Below the pieces are notes generated by a model. It saw only the letters and a list, made by a program, of their open reading frames with translations, was not told the DNA's origin and ran no database searches. The translations under genes and the position numbers were made by a program. A DNA stretch of 64,000 nucleotides from Streptomyces sp. ISL-10 (GTDB lineage Bacteria; Actinomycetota; Actinomycetes; Streptomycetales; Streptomycetaceae), in contig NZ_JAGGOJ010000035.1 of NCBI RefSeq assembly GCF_018614575.1, forward strand, positions 91,006-155,005, in the 5' to 3' direction. This document shows positions 51,528 to 60,107 of this stretch, piece by piece; position 1 is the stretch's first letter, and every line of letters starts with the position of its first letter.

Positions 51528-53258
51528 TCAGACGTCCGCGCGGGCCGTCGCCAGCAGTTCCTCCGCGTGCGCCCTCGCCGTCTCCGAGTCCTCCTGGCCG
51601 GCCAACATTCGGGACAGCTCGCGCACCCGGTCCTCGCCCTCCAGGACCGTGACGCCGGACCGGGTCACCGACCCGTCGTCGGTCTTCTCGACGAGCAGCT
51701 GCCGGTCCGCGAACGCGGCCACCTGCGGCAGGTGCGTGACCACGACCACCTGGGCCGACTTGGCCAGCTTCGCCAGCCGCCGCCCGATCTCCACCGCCGC
51801 CTTGCCACCGACGCCCGCGTCGACCTCGTCGAAGAGGTACGTCGGCACCGGGTCGGTGCCCGCGAAGACTACCTCGACGGCGAGCATCACCCGCGAGAGC
51901 TCACCGCCGGACGCGCCCTTGGCGATGGGGCGCGGAGGTGCGCCCGGATGCGGGGCCAGCAGCAGCTCGACCTCGTCCGCGCCGTGCGGGCCGTACGCCA
52001 CCGGACGGCCGCCGATCTCCACGCCGTCCGGGTCGTCCGTCTGCCGGACCGCGAACGAGACACGCGCGTGCGGCATCGCGAGCGAGGCGAGCTCCTCAGT
52101 GACGGCCTCGGCGAAGCGCGCGGCGGCCTCCGTGCGGGCGTCCGTCAATGCCTGGGCGAGCTCGGAAAGTTCACCGCGCAGTGCATCACGCTCCGTGATC
52201 AGCTCGCCGATCCTGCCATCGTCGCCATCGAGCTCGGTGAGCCGGGCCGCGCCCTGTTCCGCCCACGCCAGCACGGCCGCGATGTCCGCGCCGTACTTGC
52301 GCGTCAGCTGCGTCAGCGCGGCCCGGCGCTCCTCGACGGCCGCCAGCCGCAGCGGGTCGGCATCGAGGTTGTCGGCATATCCGGCGAGTTCGCCCGCCAC
52401 GTCGCCGAGCAGGATGGAGATCTCCCCCATCCGGTCCGCGAGCGCGGCCAGGGCCGGGTCGTGGGCCCGTACGGCGTCCAGGGCCCGCCCCGCACCGGCG
52501 ACCAGGGTGGTCGCGTCCACGGCTTCGGGGTCCTCGGGGTTGCCCGCGAGGGCAGCGTGCGCGACGGACGCAGCGGAGGCGAGGGCCTCGGCGTGCCCGA
52601 GCCGCTCCGCCTCGGCCGCGAGCTCGACGTCCTCGCCGGACCGCGGCTCGACGGCCGCGATCTCGTCGAGGCCGAAACGCAGCAGATCCGCTTCCTGGGC
52701 GCGTTCACGGGCGCGCGTGGTCAGCTCGTCCAGCTCCGCCGCGACGGCGCGCAGCCGACGGTAGGCGGCCGCGTACTTCGCGTGCGGGCCGGTGACGGCG
52801 TCGCCCGCGTAGCGGTCGAGCGCCTCCCGCTGGCGGGCGGGGCGCAGCAGGCCCTGCTGATCGGTCTGACCGTGGACCGCGACGAGTTCGTCGGCGAGCT
52901 CGGACAGCATGCCGACCGGCACGGAACGCCCGCCCAGATGGGCACGCGAGCGCCCCTCCGCGGAAACGGTCCGGCTGATCAGCAGCGTGCCCTCATCGAG
53001 CTCGGCCCCGGCCTCCTCCGCGCGCAGCGCGGCGGGCGCGTCGGCGGACACTCTGATCCGCCCCTCCACCACCGCCGATTTCGCGCCGATCCGCACCAGG
53101 GCAGGGTCGGCACGCCCGCCGAGCAGCAGCCCGAGGCTGGTGACGACCATCGTCTTGCCCGCGCCCGTCTCGCCGGTCACCGCGGTGAACCCGGGCGACA
53201 GCTCGACGACCGCGTCGTCGATGACCCCGAGCGACCGTATCCGCATCTCCTCCAACAC
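51528..53258 (-). CDS. recN: DNA repair protein RecN
   Basis: A 576-residue SMC-like ATPase of double-strand-break repair. The P-loop is TGETGAGKTMVV near the N-terminus. Coiled-coil arms occupy the centre (residues 150-350). The C-terminal half has the signature KGASGGELSRVMLAVEVVFA and Walker B TYLFDEVDAGVGG. The start is taken as the GTG eight bases after AAGG (VLEEMRIRSLG); an ATG two codons upstream is close. The gene follows nadK and tlyA on the same strand, a conserved actinobacterial order. Confidence 0.95.
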   Translation of the reverse strand: MLEEMRIRSLGVIDDAVVELSPGFTAVTGETGAGKTMVVTSLGLLLGGRADPALVRIGAKSAVVEGRIRVSADAPAALRAEEAGAELDEGTLLISRTVSAEGRSRAHLGGRSVPVGMLSELADELVAVHGQTDQQGLLRPARQREALDRYAGDAVTGPHAKYAAAYRRLRAVAAELDELTTRARERAQEADLLRFGLDEIAAVEPRSGEDVELAAEAERLGHAEALASAASVAHAALAGNPEDPEAVDATTLVAGAGRALDAVRAHDPALAALADRMGEISILLGDVAGELAGYADNLDADPLRLAAVEERRAALTQLTRKYGADIAAVLAWAEQGAARLTELDGDDGRIGELITERDALRGELSELAQALTDARTEAAARFAEAVTEELASLAMPHARVSFAVRQTDDPDGVEIGGRPVAYGPHGADEVELLLAPHPGAPPRPIAKGASGGELSRVMLAVEVVFAGTDPVPTYLFDEVDAGVGGKAAVEIGRRLAKLAKSAQVVVVTHLPQVAAFADRQLLVEKTDDGSVTRSGVTVLEGEDRVRELSRMLAGQEDSETARAHAEELLATARADV

Positions 53259-53341
53259 GGTCATGACCTTACGAGGTCCGGGGGCCGCCGCGCGACGGAC
53301 CCCGGCCACCCATTCACTCTCCCGGGCAAAGCGGAGCGCGC

Positions 53342-54274
53342 TCAGTGCGGCGCGCCCCGCCAACCGGACACCGGCAGGGCGAACTTGGCCACCAGCCGGT
53401 CCGTGAACGACGCGTGGTGCAGCCGGGCGAGGCGTACCGGAACGGCTCCGCGGCGGACGACGACGCGAGCGCCCGCGGGCAGTTCCACGGTCCGGCGGCC
53501 GTCGCACCACAGCACTCCGTGCGGGGTGTGCGGCTGGACCTCGACGGCGAGGGTCGACGTCGGCGAGGTCACCAGCGGCTTCGCGAACAGGGCGTGGGCG
53601 CTGATCGGCACCATAAGCAGCGCCTCGACCTCGGGCCACACCACCGGTCCGCCGGCCGAGAAGGCGTACGCGGTGGAGCCCGTCGGGGTCGCGCAGACGA
53701 TGCCGTCGCAGCCGAAGCCGGTCACGGGACGCCCGTCGATCTCCAGGACGACCTCGAGCATGCGCTCGGGCGAGACCTTCTGGACGGCGGCCTCGTTCAG
53801 AGCCCAGTCCCGGTGCACGATGTCGCCGTTGCTGTGCACCACAACGTCGAGGGTCATGCGCTCCTCGACCTCGTAGGCGCGGGTGACGACCCGGTCGACC
53901 ACCCTGTCGAGGTCGTCGCGTTCCGCCTCGGCGAGGAAGCCCACCCGTCCCAGGTTGACGCCGAGCATCGGCACGCCCGAGGCACGGGCGAACTCGGCCC
54001 CGCGCAGCAGCGTCCCGTCGCCGCCGAGCACGATCAGCAGCTCACAGCCGTCGAGCACCTCGGGCGTCGCGTCGGGCACGGTCTCGACGGAGGCGGGCAG
54101 CGGCAGATCCGCCGCCTCGGCCTCCAGTACGCGCACGTCGATGCCGTTGCGCAGCAGCCCCTGCACGACGAGTTCGGCGCTGCGGATCGCCGCCGGCCGG
54201 CCGGTGTGAGCAAGCAGGAAAACGGTGCGTACGCGGGTTCTGGCCGCTGTCGTGGTCACTTCTGTCGTGGTCAA
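53342..54274 (-). CDS. nadK: NAD kinase
   Basis: A 310-residue kinase that phosphorylates NAD to NADP. The diacylglycerol-kinase-like motif is LIVLGGDGTLLRGAEFARAS, followed by GVNLGRVGFLAEAERDD. NEAAVQKVSP and ATPTGSTAYAFSAGGPVVWP complete the active site. The start is TTG, eight bases after GGAGG, and overlaps the tlyA stop (TTGA). The unstructured N-terminus (TTTEVTTTAARTR) is specific to this protein. Confidence 0.95.
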   Translation of the reverse strand: MTTTEVTTTAARTRVRTVFLLAHTGRPAAIRSAELVVQGLLRNGIDVRVLEAEAADLPLPASVETVPDATPEVLDGCELLIVLGGDGTLLRGAEFARASGVPMLGVNLGRVGFLAEAERDDLDRVVDRVVTRAYEVEERMTLDVVVHSNGDIVHRDWALNEAAVQKVSPERMLEVVLEIDGRPVTGFGCDGIVCATPTGSTAYAFSAGGPVVWPEVEALLMVPISAHALFAKPLVTSPTSTLAVEVQPHTPHGVLWCDGRRTVELPAGARVVVRRGAVPVRLARLHHASFTDRLVAKFALPVSGWRGAPH

Positions 54275-55086
54275 CGAGGTCCCTCCGCCACTGCACGGTC
54301 AACGTCCGCCGGATCGAGTTCGGGCGCCCCGGCCCGGAGCCACAGAAAGTATTCGACGTTCCCTGAGGGGCCCGGAAGCGGGCTCGCGGTGACCCCCAGT
54401 ACTCCGAGGCCGAGCCCCCGCGCCCGCTCGGCCACGGCCTTCACCGCTTCGGCGCGCAGCTCGGGGCTGCGCACCACTCCGCCGCTGCCGAGGCGCTCCT
54501 TGCCCACCTCGAACTGCGGCTTGACCATCAGGACGAGGTCCGCGTCGGGCGCGGTGCAGCGCACCATGGCCGGCAGAACGAGCCCGAGCGGAATGAAGGA
54601 CAGATCGCCCACCACCAGGTCCACCGGCACTCCGTCGATCGTCTCCAACGTCATTTCTCGCACGTTGGTACGGTCCTTGACGGTCACGCGTTCATCGCTC
54701 TGCAGGGACCAGGCGAGCTGCCCGTAGCCGACGTCCACGGCGACGACGTGCGCGGCGCCCTCGCGTAGCAGCACGTCGGTGAAACCGCCGGTCGACGCGC
54801 CCGCGTCCAGCGCCCGGCGCCCTTCGACCTTCAGGCCGAGGGGTACGAAGGCGGCCAGCGCGCCCGCCAGCTTGTGCCCGCCACGGGACACGTAGTCCGG
54901 GTCGCTGTCGTCCGAGGCGACGACGATCGCCGCACTCGTCTCGACCTGGGTGGCGGACTTGGTCGCGGTGTTGCCACCGACGCTGACCCGCCCGGCGGCG
55001 ATCAGCTGGGCGGCGTGCTCGCGCGAGCGCGCGAGCTTGCGGCGTACCAGCTCGGCGTCGAGACGGCGGCGGGCGACTCCTGCCAC
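54271..55086 (-). CDS. tlyA: TlyA-family rRNA 2'-O-methyltransferase
   Basis: A 271-residue enzyme. The N-terminal S4 domain is RLDAELVRRKLARSREHAAQ. The FtsJ-like methyltransferase domain has RALDAGASTGGFTDVLLREG (SAM binding) and DLVVGDLSFIPLGLV. Mycobacterial TlyA methylates cytidines of both 16S and 23S rRNA and determines capreomycin susceptibility; a similar activity is likely here. The start codon is GTG. It is followed directly by nadK and recN and preceded by a small unknown gene. Confidence 0.92.
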   Translation of the reverse strand: MAGVARRRLDAELVRRKLARSREHAAQLIAAGRVSVGGNTATKSATQVETSAAIVVASDDSDPDYVSRGGHKLAGALAAFVPLGLKVEGRRALDAGASTGGFTDVLLREGAAHVVAVDVGYGQLAWSLQSDERVTVKDRTNVREMTLETIDGVPVDLVVGDLSFIPLGLVLPAMVRCTAPDADLVLMVKPQFEVGKERLGSGGVVRSPELRAEAVKAVAERARGLGLGVLGVTASPLPGPSGNVEYFLWLRAGAPELDPADVDRAVAEGPR

Positions 55087-55093
55087 GGTGGGT

Positions 55094-55381
55094 TCAGCTC
55101 CTGTGGTCGTGCGGCGGATGGTGCGGGGGCTGCGGTCCCGGGCGGGTGTCGAGCGCGGTCAGCGCGTCCCGCAGGCCCCGGTGTACATCCTCGTACACCT
55201 CCAGGTGTCCGTCGGCGGCGAGGTGGTCGGCATCGGCCAGTCTCTCCAGCAGGGCGTCCACCTCGGCGTGGCCGGTGGGTGTGCGCTGCACGCCGAGCGG
55301 CGCGGGCGCCGCGGGGTCGGGCGCCTGCTCCGACTCCGTCTGCTGTACGGGCTGGTCCTGGCCCGGCATCGAGTCGCTCAT
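55094..55381 (-). CDS. Small acidic protein of unknown function upstream of tlyA
   Basis: A 95-residue protein. The N-terminal half is disordered and rich in Pro/Glu/Gln. The second half is predicted helical (TPTGHAEVDALLERLADADH, EDVHRGLRDALTALD) and ends in a Pro/His-rich tail. It is conserved at this position in Streptomyces as far as I recall, ending seven bases before tlyA, so co-expression is likely. No function can be stated. Confidence 0.65.
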   Translation of the reverse strand: MSDSMPGQDQPVQQTESEQAPDPAAPAPLGVQRTPTGHAEVDALLERLADADHLAADGHLEVYEDVHRGLRDALTALDTRPGPQPPHHPPHDHRS

Positions 55382-55423
55382 GCCCAGACGCTACCGCGAA
55401 GCCCTGCGGTACCGTCGATCACG

Positions 55424-55771
55424 ATGGCCACGACGCAGGAGTGCCTCGGCGCACTCGAAAAACTCTCGGACAACCTGGCGAACGCGGACGGCGACGTACG
55501 CGGTGCGGCTGCGCTGGACCGTTCCCTCAGCTGCCACGTCACTGACCTGGACACCACGTTCGCCGGCCGTCTCCAGGACGGCCGGATCGTGGTGACGCAC
55601 ACCCTGGTGGGCCCGCCGCGGGAGAAGGCGGAGATCCGCCTGGCGATGACGGGCGACGATCTGGTGGCGATGGTCGACGGCGAGCTGCATTTCGCGAAGG
55701 CGTGGGCATCGGGCCGGGTCAGGCTGGAGGCGGGCTTCCGGGATCTGCTGCGCCTGCGCTCGCTGCTGTGA
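55424..55771 (+). CDS. SCP2 sterol-transfer-like domain protein
   Basis: A 115-residue protein consisting of one SCP2-like lipid-binding domain: RLQDGRIVVTHTLVGPPREK, AEIRLAMTGDDLVAMVDGEL and HFAKAWASGRVRLEAGFRDL. Such domains bind lipids or other hydrophobic ligands. The ligand is unknown. A -10-like TACCGT lies about ten bases upstream of the ATG without a ribosome site, pointing to a leaderless mRNA. Confidence 0.85.
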   Translation: MATTQECLGALEKLSDNLANADGDVRGAAALDRSLSCHVTDLDTTFAGRLQDGRIVVTHTLVGPPREKAEIRLAMTGDDLVAMVDGELHFAKAWASGRVRLEAGFRDLLRLRSLL

Positions 55772-55828
55772 CGCCGCGGGCGCTGCGGCCCGCTCCACGT
55801 CTCCCGGGTTCCCCAGGCGCAGTCCACA

Positions 55829-55965
55829 GTCGGCAGCACCTGGAGCGACGCCGGTCAGGCACCGGGCACCAGCGGTCGGCAGCACCTGGGAGCGACGCCG
55901 GTCAGGACACGAGGCACCCGCGGTCGGCAGCGCCTGAGGGACAGCTTCAGGACACCGTCGCCGCG
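55829..55965. repeat. Three imperfect tandem repeats reaching into the ATPase gene
   Basis: Units beginning GTCGGCAGC start at 55829, 55875 and 55923 (period 46-48), followed by CACCTGGAGCGACGCCGGTC or a variant. The third unit includes the stop codon and last codons of the iron-transport ATPase gene. Confidence 0.7.
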
Positions 55966-56807
55966 CGCCTGCGCGCGAACGGCACGACCAGCGGTGTCCC
56001 CGACTCCGGGTCCTCGATGACCTGGCTCTTCACTTGGAAGACCTCCGCCACCAGCTCCGCCGTGACCACGTCACCCGGCGCGCCCTCCGCGACGACCTTG
56101 CCGTCGCGGAGCGCGATCAGGTGGGTGGCGTAGCGCGCCGCCTGGTTGAGGTCGTGGAGCACGGCGACCAGCGTGCGGCCCTGCGACTCGTGCAGCTCCG
56201 CGCACAGGTCGAGCACCTCCAGCTGGTGCTGGATGTCCAGGTACGTCGTCGGCTCGTCGAGCAGCAGTAGCGGCGTCTGCTGCGCAAGCGCCATCGCGAT
56301 CCACACGCGCTGGCGCTGACCACCCGAGAGCTCGTCCACGTAACGGTCGCCCAGCGCGCCGACGCCCGTGGCCGCCATCGACTCCTGGACGATCCGCTCG
56401 TCGTCGGCCGACCACTGCCGCAGCAGGCCCTGGTGGGGGTAGCGCCCGCGGCCGACGAGATCGGCGACGGTGATGCCGTCGGGAGCGATCGACGACTGCG
56501 GCAGCAGACCGAGCGTCCTGGCGACCTTCTTGGCGGGCAGCGAGTGGATGGTCTGCCCGTCGAGCAGGACCCGGCCCTGGGACGGCTTGAGCATCCGGGA
56601 CAGGGCGCGCAGCAGGGTGGACTTGCCGCAGGCGTTGGGGCCGACGATCACCGTGAAGGAACGGTCGGGAATCTCCACCGAGAGGTTCTCGGCGATGACC
56701 CGCTGGTCGTAGGCGAGGGTGACCGATTCCGCGGTGAGACGCTGCATGGTGGTCGTACTCCCGGCGTTCTGAGGGGACTTCTGAGAGGGTGCGGCGGCAG
56801 GGCTCAT
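55947..56807 (-). CDS. Iron-siderophore ABC transporter ATPase (FecE/FhuC type)
   Basis: A 286-residue ATPase. Walker A is VGPNACGKSTLLRALS, the Q-loop is in LGLLPQSSIAPDGI, the signature is VDELSGGQRQRVWIAMALAQ and Walker B is TPLLLLDEPTTYLDIQHQLE. The H-loop is in VLHDLNQAARY. It energises the two permeases encoded directly upstream, and its ATG overlaps the second permease stop (ATGA). About 20 residues precede the first strand. Family: siderophore, heme and B12 importers. Confidence 0.95.
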   Translation of the reverse strand: MSPAAAPSQKSPQNAGSTTTMQRLTAESVTLAYDQRVIAENLSVEIPDRSFTVIVGPNACGKSTLLRALSRMLKPSQGRVLLDGQTIHSLPAKKVARTLGLLPQSSIAPDGITVADLVGRGRYPHQGLLRQWSADDERIVQESMAATGVGALGDRYVDELSGGQRQRVWIAMALAQQTPLLLLDEPTTYLDIQHQLEVLDLCAELHESQGRTLVAVLHDLNQAARYATHLIALRDGKVVAEGAPGDVVTAELVAEVFQVKSQVIEDPESGTPLVVPFARRRAATVS

Positions 56808-57844
56808 ATCCGTCCGGCCTTGCGTTCGGTGATGAGCAGCCAGAGCAGGTAGCAGCCGCCGAGGACACCGGTGACCACGCCCACGGGCAGCCGGCGGTCG
56901 GTGAAGGTGTTCGTGGCCGCCCAGTCCGCGACGAGCAGCAGCGCCGAGCCCATCACGGCCGCCGCGGCGAGGTTGGGACCGGGCGAGCGGGTCAGACGGC
57001 GGGCGAGCTGCGGAGCGCTGAGGGCCACGAAGGAGATCGGTCCCGCGGCGGCGGTGGCGACGGCGATGAACAGCACACCGGCGGCCATCAGCACGATCCG
57101 GGTGCGTTCGACGGGCACGCCCAGCGCGTACGCCGCGTCGTCGCCCATCTCCAGCATCCGCAGCGGCCGTCCGTACGCGATGACCACCGGCATCAGCACG
57201 GCGCACATGATCAGCAGCGGCAGGACCTGGGCCCAGTCGCGTCCGTCGAGGGAGCCGGTCATCCAGAGCGTGGCGCGGGTGGCGTCGACCAGGTTTGCCT
57301 TGGTGACCAGGAAGTGGATGACCGCGGTGAGCACGGCCGCGACGCCGATGCCGACGAGGACGAGCCGGAAGCCCTGCATCCCGCGCTTCCACGCGAGCAG
57401 GTGGACGAGGACGCCGGTGAGCAGTCCGCCGGCGACCGCGCCGCCGGACACGGCGAGCGAGCCGCCCTCGAAGAGCACGATGACGGTGAGTGCGCCGACG
57501 GTCGCCCCCTGTCCGAACCCGATCACATCGGGGCTGCCGAGCGGATTGCGGGACAGGGACTGGAAGATCGCGCCGCTGAGGGCGAGCGACGCCCCGACGA
57601 GGACGGCGACGAGCACACGCGGCAGCCGCAGCTCCTGGACGATGAACTCCTGTGCGGCGGTGCCGCTTCCGAGGAGCGTGTCGACGACGTCGCCGAACGA
57701 CATCGGGAAGTCACCGCTGCCGATGAGCACTACGGCCGCGGTCGCGGCGGCCGCGGCGAGCGTCACGACGACGGCCGCTGCCCGCGGGTCGAGCCGGACG
57801 GAGAACCCTCCGGGTGTGCGTATCGTTTTCACCGGGGTGTTCAC
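56804..57844 (-). CDS. Iron-siderophore ABC permease (FecCD family), second subunit
   Basis: A 346-residue permease with about ten membrane segments. FecCD signature stretches include LRLPRVLVAVLVGASLALSG, FQSLSRNPLGSPDVIGFGQG and GPISFVALSAPQLARRLTRS (the loop that contacts the ATPase). The GTG overlaps the first permease stop (GTGA). Two non-identical permeases in tandem imply a heterodimeric channel. Confidence 0.93.
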   Translation of the reverse strand: MNTPVKTIRTPGGFSVRLDPRAAAVVVTLAAAAATAAVVLIGSGDFPMSFGDVVDTLLGSGTAAQEFIVQELRLPRVLVAVLVGASLALSGAIFQSLSRNPLGSPDVIGFGQGATVGALTVIVLFEGGSLAVSGGAVAGGLLTGVLVHLLAWKRGMQGFRLVLVGIGVAAVLTAVIHFLVTKANLVDATRATLWMTGSLDGRDWAQVLPLLIMCAVLMPVVIAYGRPLRMLEMGDDAAYALGVPVERTRIVLMAAGVLFIAVATAAAGPISFVALSAPQLARRLTRSPGPNLAAAAVMGSALLLVADWAATNTFTDRRLPVGVVTGVLGGCYLLWLLITERKAGRI

Positions 57845-58893
57845 AGCTGGGCCATCCTCTTGCGGCGTACGAGCTGGATGAAGACGGGGCCGCCGATCAG
57901 CGCGGTGACGATCCCGACCTGCAGTTCGGAGGGCCGTGTGACGACCCGGCCGACAATGTCCGCGCCGAGCAGCAGGACGGGCGCGAGCACCGCGGCGTAC
58001 GGCAGGATCCAGCGCATGTCGGGGCCCGTGACGGCCCGCACGGCGTGCGGGATCATCAGCCCGACGAAGACGATGGGGCCGCATGCGGCCGTCGCGGCAC
58101 CGCAGAGCAGGGTGACAGCGACCATCGAGAGGACGCGGGTGCGGTTCAGATGGGCGCCCAGGGAGCGGGCGGTGTCGTCGCCCATCTCCATCGCGTTCAG
58201 CGGCCTGGCCAGCAGCAGCGACAGCACCGTGCCGACGGCGACGAACGGCAGAACCTTGGTGACGGTGCCCGTCTCGGCCGAAGCCAGCGAGCCGACGGTC
58301 CAGAACCGCAGCCGGTCGAGCGCCGCCGAATCCAGCAGCTGGACGGCGTTGATGTACCCGTACAGGGCGGCCGTCGCGGCGGTGCCGGCCAGCGCGAGCC
58401 GCACCGGGGTGGCGCTGCGGCTGCCGCCCAGGACGTACACCGCGGCGGAGACGACCGCGGCCCCGGCGAACGCGAACCATACGTATCCGGTGAGCGAGGT
58501 GACACCCAGGAAGCTGATGGCCGAGACGACCGCGGCCGCCGCTCCCGCGTTGACGCCCAACAGGCCGGGTTCCGCGAGGGGGTTGCGGGTCAATGCCTGC
58601 ATGACCGCTCCGGACAGGCCGAGCGCGGCCCCGACGATCAGACCGAGCAGCGTCCGCGGCACGCGTACGTCGCGGATGATGGCGTCGTTCCCGGAGCCCG
58701 TGTTGTGGAACAGGCCGTCCCACACGTCGGACACCGGGATCGACTTGGCGCCCACGGCGATGCTCGCGACGCAGACAAGCAGCAGGATGACAACCGACAC
58801 CAGCAGCCCGACGGCACGCAGGGCGTGACGCCTGGGGCTGTTGGGTGCGGATATCGGCTCCGCGCTGTGACTCGGGGGGCTCTCGACCAACAC
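57841..58893 (-). CDS. Iron-siderophore ABC permease (FecCD family), first subunit
   Basis: A 350-residue permease with about ten membrane segments. It has VRVPRTLLGLIVGAALGLSG, MQALTRNPLAEPGLLGVNAG and GPIVFVGLMIPHAVRAVTGP, the last being the ATPase-contact loop. It is the first gene of the unit. The GTG start lies only four bases beyond an iron box, so either transcription begins at the start codon (leaderless) or a later start is used. No substrate-binding protein gene is adjacent; the partner must be encoded elsewhere. Confidence 0.92.
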   Translation of the reverse strand: MLVESPPSHSAEPISAPNSPRRHALRAVGLLVSVVILLLVCVASIAVGAKSIPVSDVWDGLFHNTGSGNDAIIRDVRVPRTLLGLIVGAALGLSGAVMQALTRNPLAEPGLLGVNAGAAAAVVSAISFLGVTSLTGYVWFAFAGAAVVSAAVYVLGGSRSATPVRLALAGTAATAALYGYINAVQLLDSAALDRLRFWTVGSLASAETGTVTKVLPFVAVGTVLSLLLARPLNAMEMGDDTARSLGAHLNRTRVLSMVAVTLLCGAATAACGPIVFVGLMIPHAVRAVTGPDMRWILPYAAVLAPVLLLGADIVGRVVTRPSELQVGIVTALIGGPVFIQLVRRKRMAQL

Positions 58894-58897
58894 GCGG

Positions 58898-58916
58898 TTA
58901 GGTTAGCCTAACCTCT
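58898..58916 (-). promoter_or_regulatory. Iron box (DmdR/IdeR operator)
   Basis: TTAGGTTAGCCTAACCT reads as AGGTTAGGCTAACCTAA on the operon strand. This agrees with 17 of 19 positions of the actinobacterial iron-box consensus TTAGGTTAGGCTAACCTAA. It should bind the ferrous-iron-loaded repressor DmdR1/IdeR and shut off the permease operon in iron-rich cells. Confidence 0.9.
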
Positions 58917-59007
58917 CATCACGGCCTGGGTCGGCTCAAGGCAGTCCCACGTGGGCCGACTCCGCCGGCCGACGTCGGCTCGGCACCAGCTCGGCACCGA
59001 CTCGGGG

Positions 59008-60036
59008 CTACAACTCCAGGCGGGCCAGCACCTTCCCCGCGTCGAGCGTGCACGAGCCGTCCCCGGCGTACGTCCACGCGGCACCGCACAACGCCCGCAG
59101 CCCGTCCAGCGGCGTTCCCTCCCCGTCCAGCACCAGCTCGTCGCCGCGGACCGCCGCGCTCCAGCCGCCGCAGCGGAACTCCCCGTCCGCCTCGGTCACT
59201 TCGCGCTGCGACGTCAGCATGCCGCGCAGATCGGCGTCGATGTACGTGGGCCGGTGCGACGGCACGGCCGCCAGCAACTGGGCCGCATCCGTGACCCCGG
59301 TCAGGACGAGGAGCGAGTCCACGCCCCCGTTGAACGCGCCCTCGATGTCGGTGTCCAGACGGTCCCCGACCACCAGCGGCCGCTCGGCTCCTGTCCGCAG
59401 GATCGTCTCCCTGTGCATCGGCGGCAGCGGCTTGCCCGCGATCCGGGGCTCGGCACCGGTCGCGATCCGCACGACCTCGACCGCCGCACCGTTCCCGGGC
59501 GCGATTCCGCGGGCACCGGGAATCGTCAGGTCGGTGTTGGACGCGAACCACGGCACGCCCCGAGCGATGGCGTAGCACGCCTCGGCGAAGCGGCCCCACG
59601 CCAGATCCGGCCCCCCGTACCCCTGCACCACGGCCACCGGGCCGTCGTCCGCCGACTCCACCGGTTCGAGCCCGCGCTCGCGCAGCGCCACCCGCAGCCC
59701 TTCACCGCCCACGACCAGCACTCGTGAACCGGCCGGAACCTGCTCGGAGATCAGCCGCGCCACCGCCTGCGCGGAGGTGATCACATCGCCGGGGGCGGTG
59801 GGGATGCCGAGTTCGGTCAGGTGCGCGGCCACGGCGTCCGGGGTGCGCAGCGCGTTGTTCGTCACATACGCGAGATGCATTCCGCCGGCGCGGGCCGTCG
59901 CCAGCGACTCGACGGCGTACGCGATCGCCTCCCCGCCCGCATACACCACCCCGTCGAGGTCGAGCAGGGCCGTGTCGTACGCCTCGCTCAGCGCGATCGC
60001 GCTGCCACCCGGCCGGTTCGTGCCCTGCTGACTCAT
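59008..60036 (-). CDS. HAD-family IIA sugar-phosphatase-like protein (NagD type)
   Basis: A 342-residue phosphatase. The catalytic motif I is YDTALLDLDGVVYAGGEAIA, with the nucleophile Asp and the second Asp. THNA-like YVTNNALRTPDAVAAHL is motif II. The C-terminal PLVVGDRLDTDIEGAFNGG gives motif IV. A cap of the NagD type lies between. An extension of about 80 residues follows motif IV. Substrates in the family include nucleotide and sugar phosphates. The ATG giving MSQQGTNRPG lies after AAGGAGCGG. It is divergent from the DUF1015 gene. Confidence 0.88.
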   Translation of the reverse strand: MSQQGTNRPGGSAIALSEAYDTALLDLDGVVYAGGEAIAYAVESLATARAGGMHLAYVTNNALRTPDAVAAHLTELGIPTAPGDVITSAQAVARLISEQVPAGSRVLVVGGEGLRVALRERGLEPVESADDGPVAVVQGYGGPDLAWGRFAEACYAIARGVPWFASNTDLTIPGARGIAPGNGAAVEVVRIATGAEPRIAGKPLPPMHRETILRTGAERPLVVGDRLDTDIEGAFNGGVDSLLVLTGVTDAAQLLAAVPSHRPTYIDADLRGMLTSQREVTEADGEFRCGGWSAAVRGDELVLDGEGTPLDGLRALCGAAWTYAGDGSCTLDAGKVLARLEL

Positions 60037-60107
60037 CCGTTTCCGCTCCTTGCTCGGGTCCACTCCCCCGATCATCGCTCATGGCCACCGACACATACGA
60101 TGCCCAG

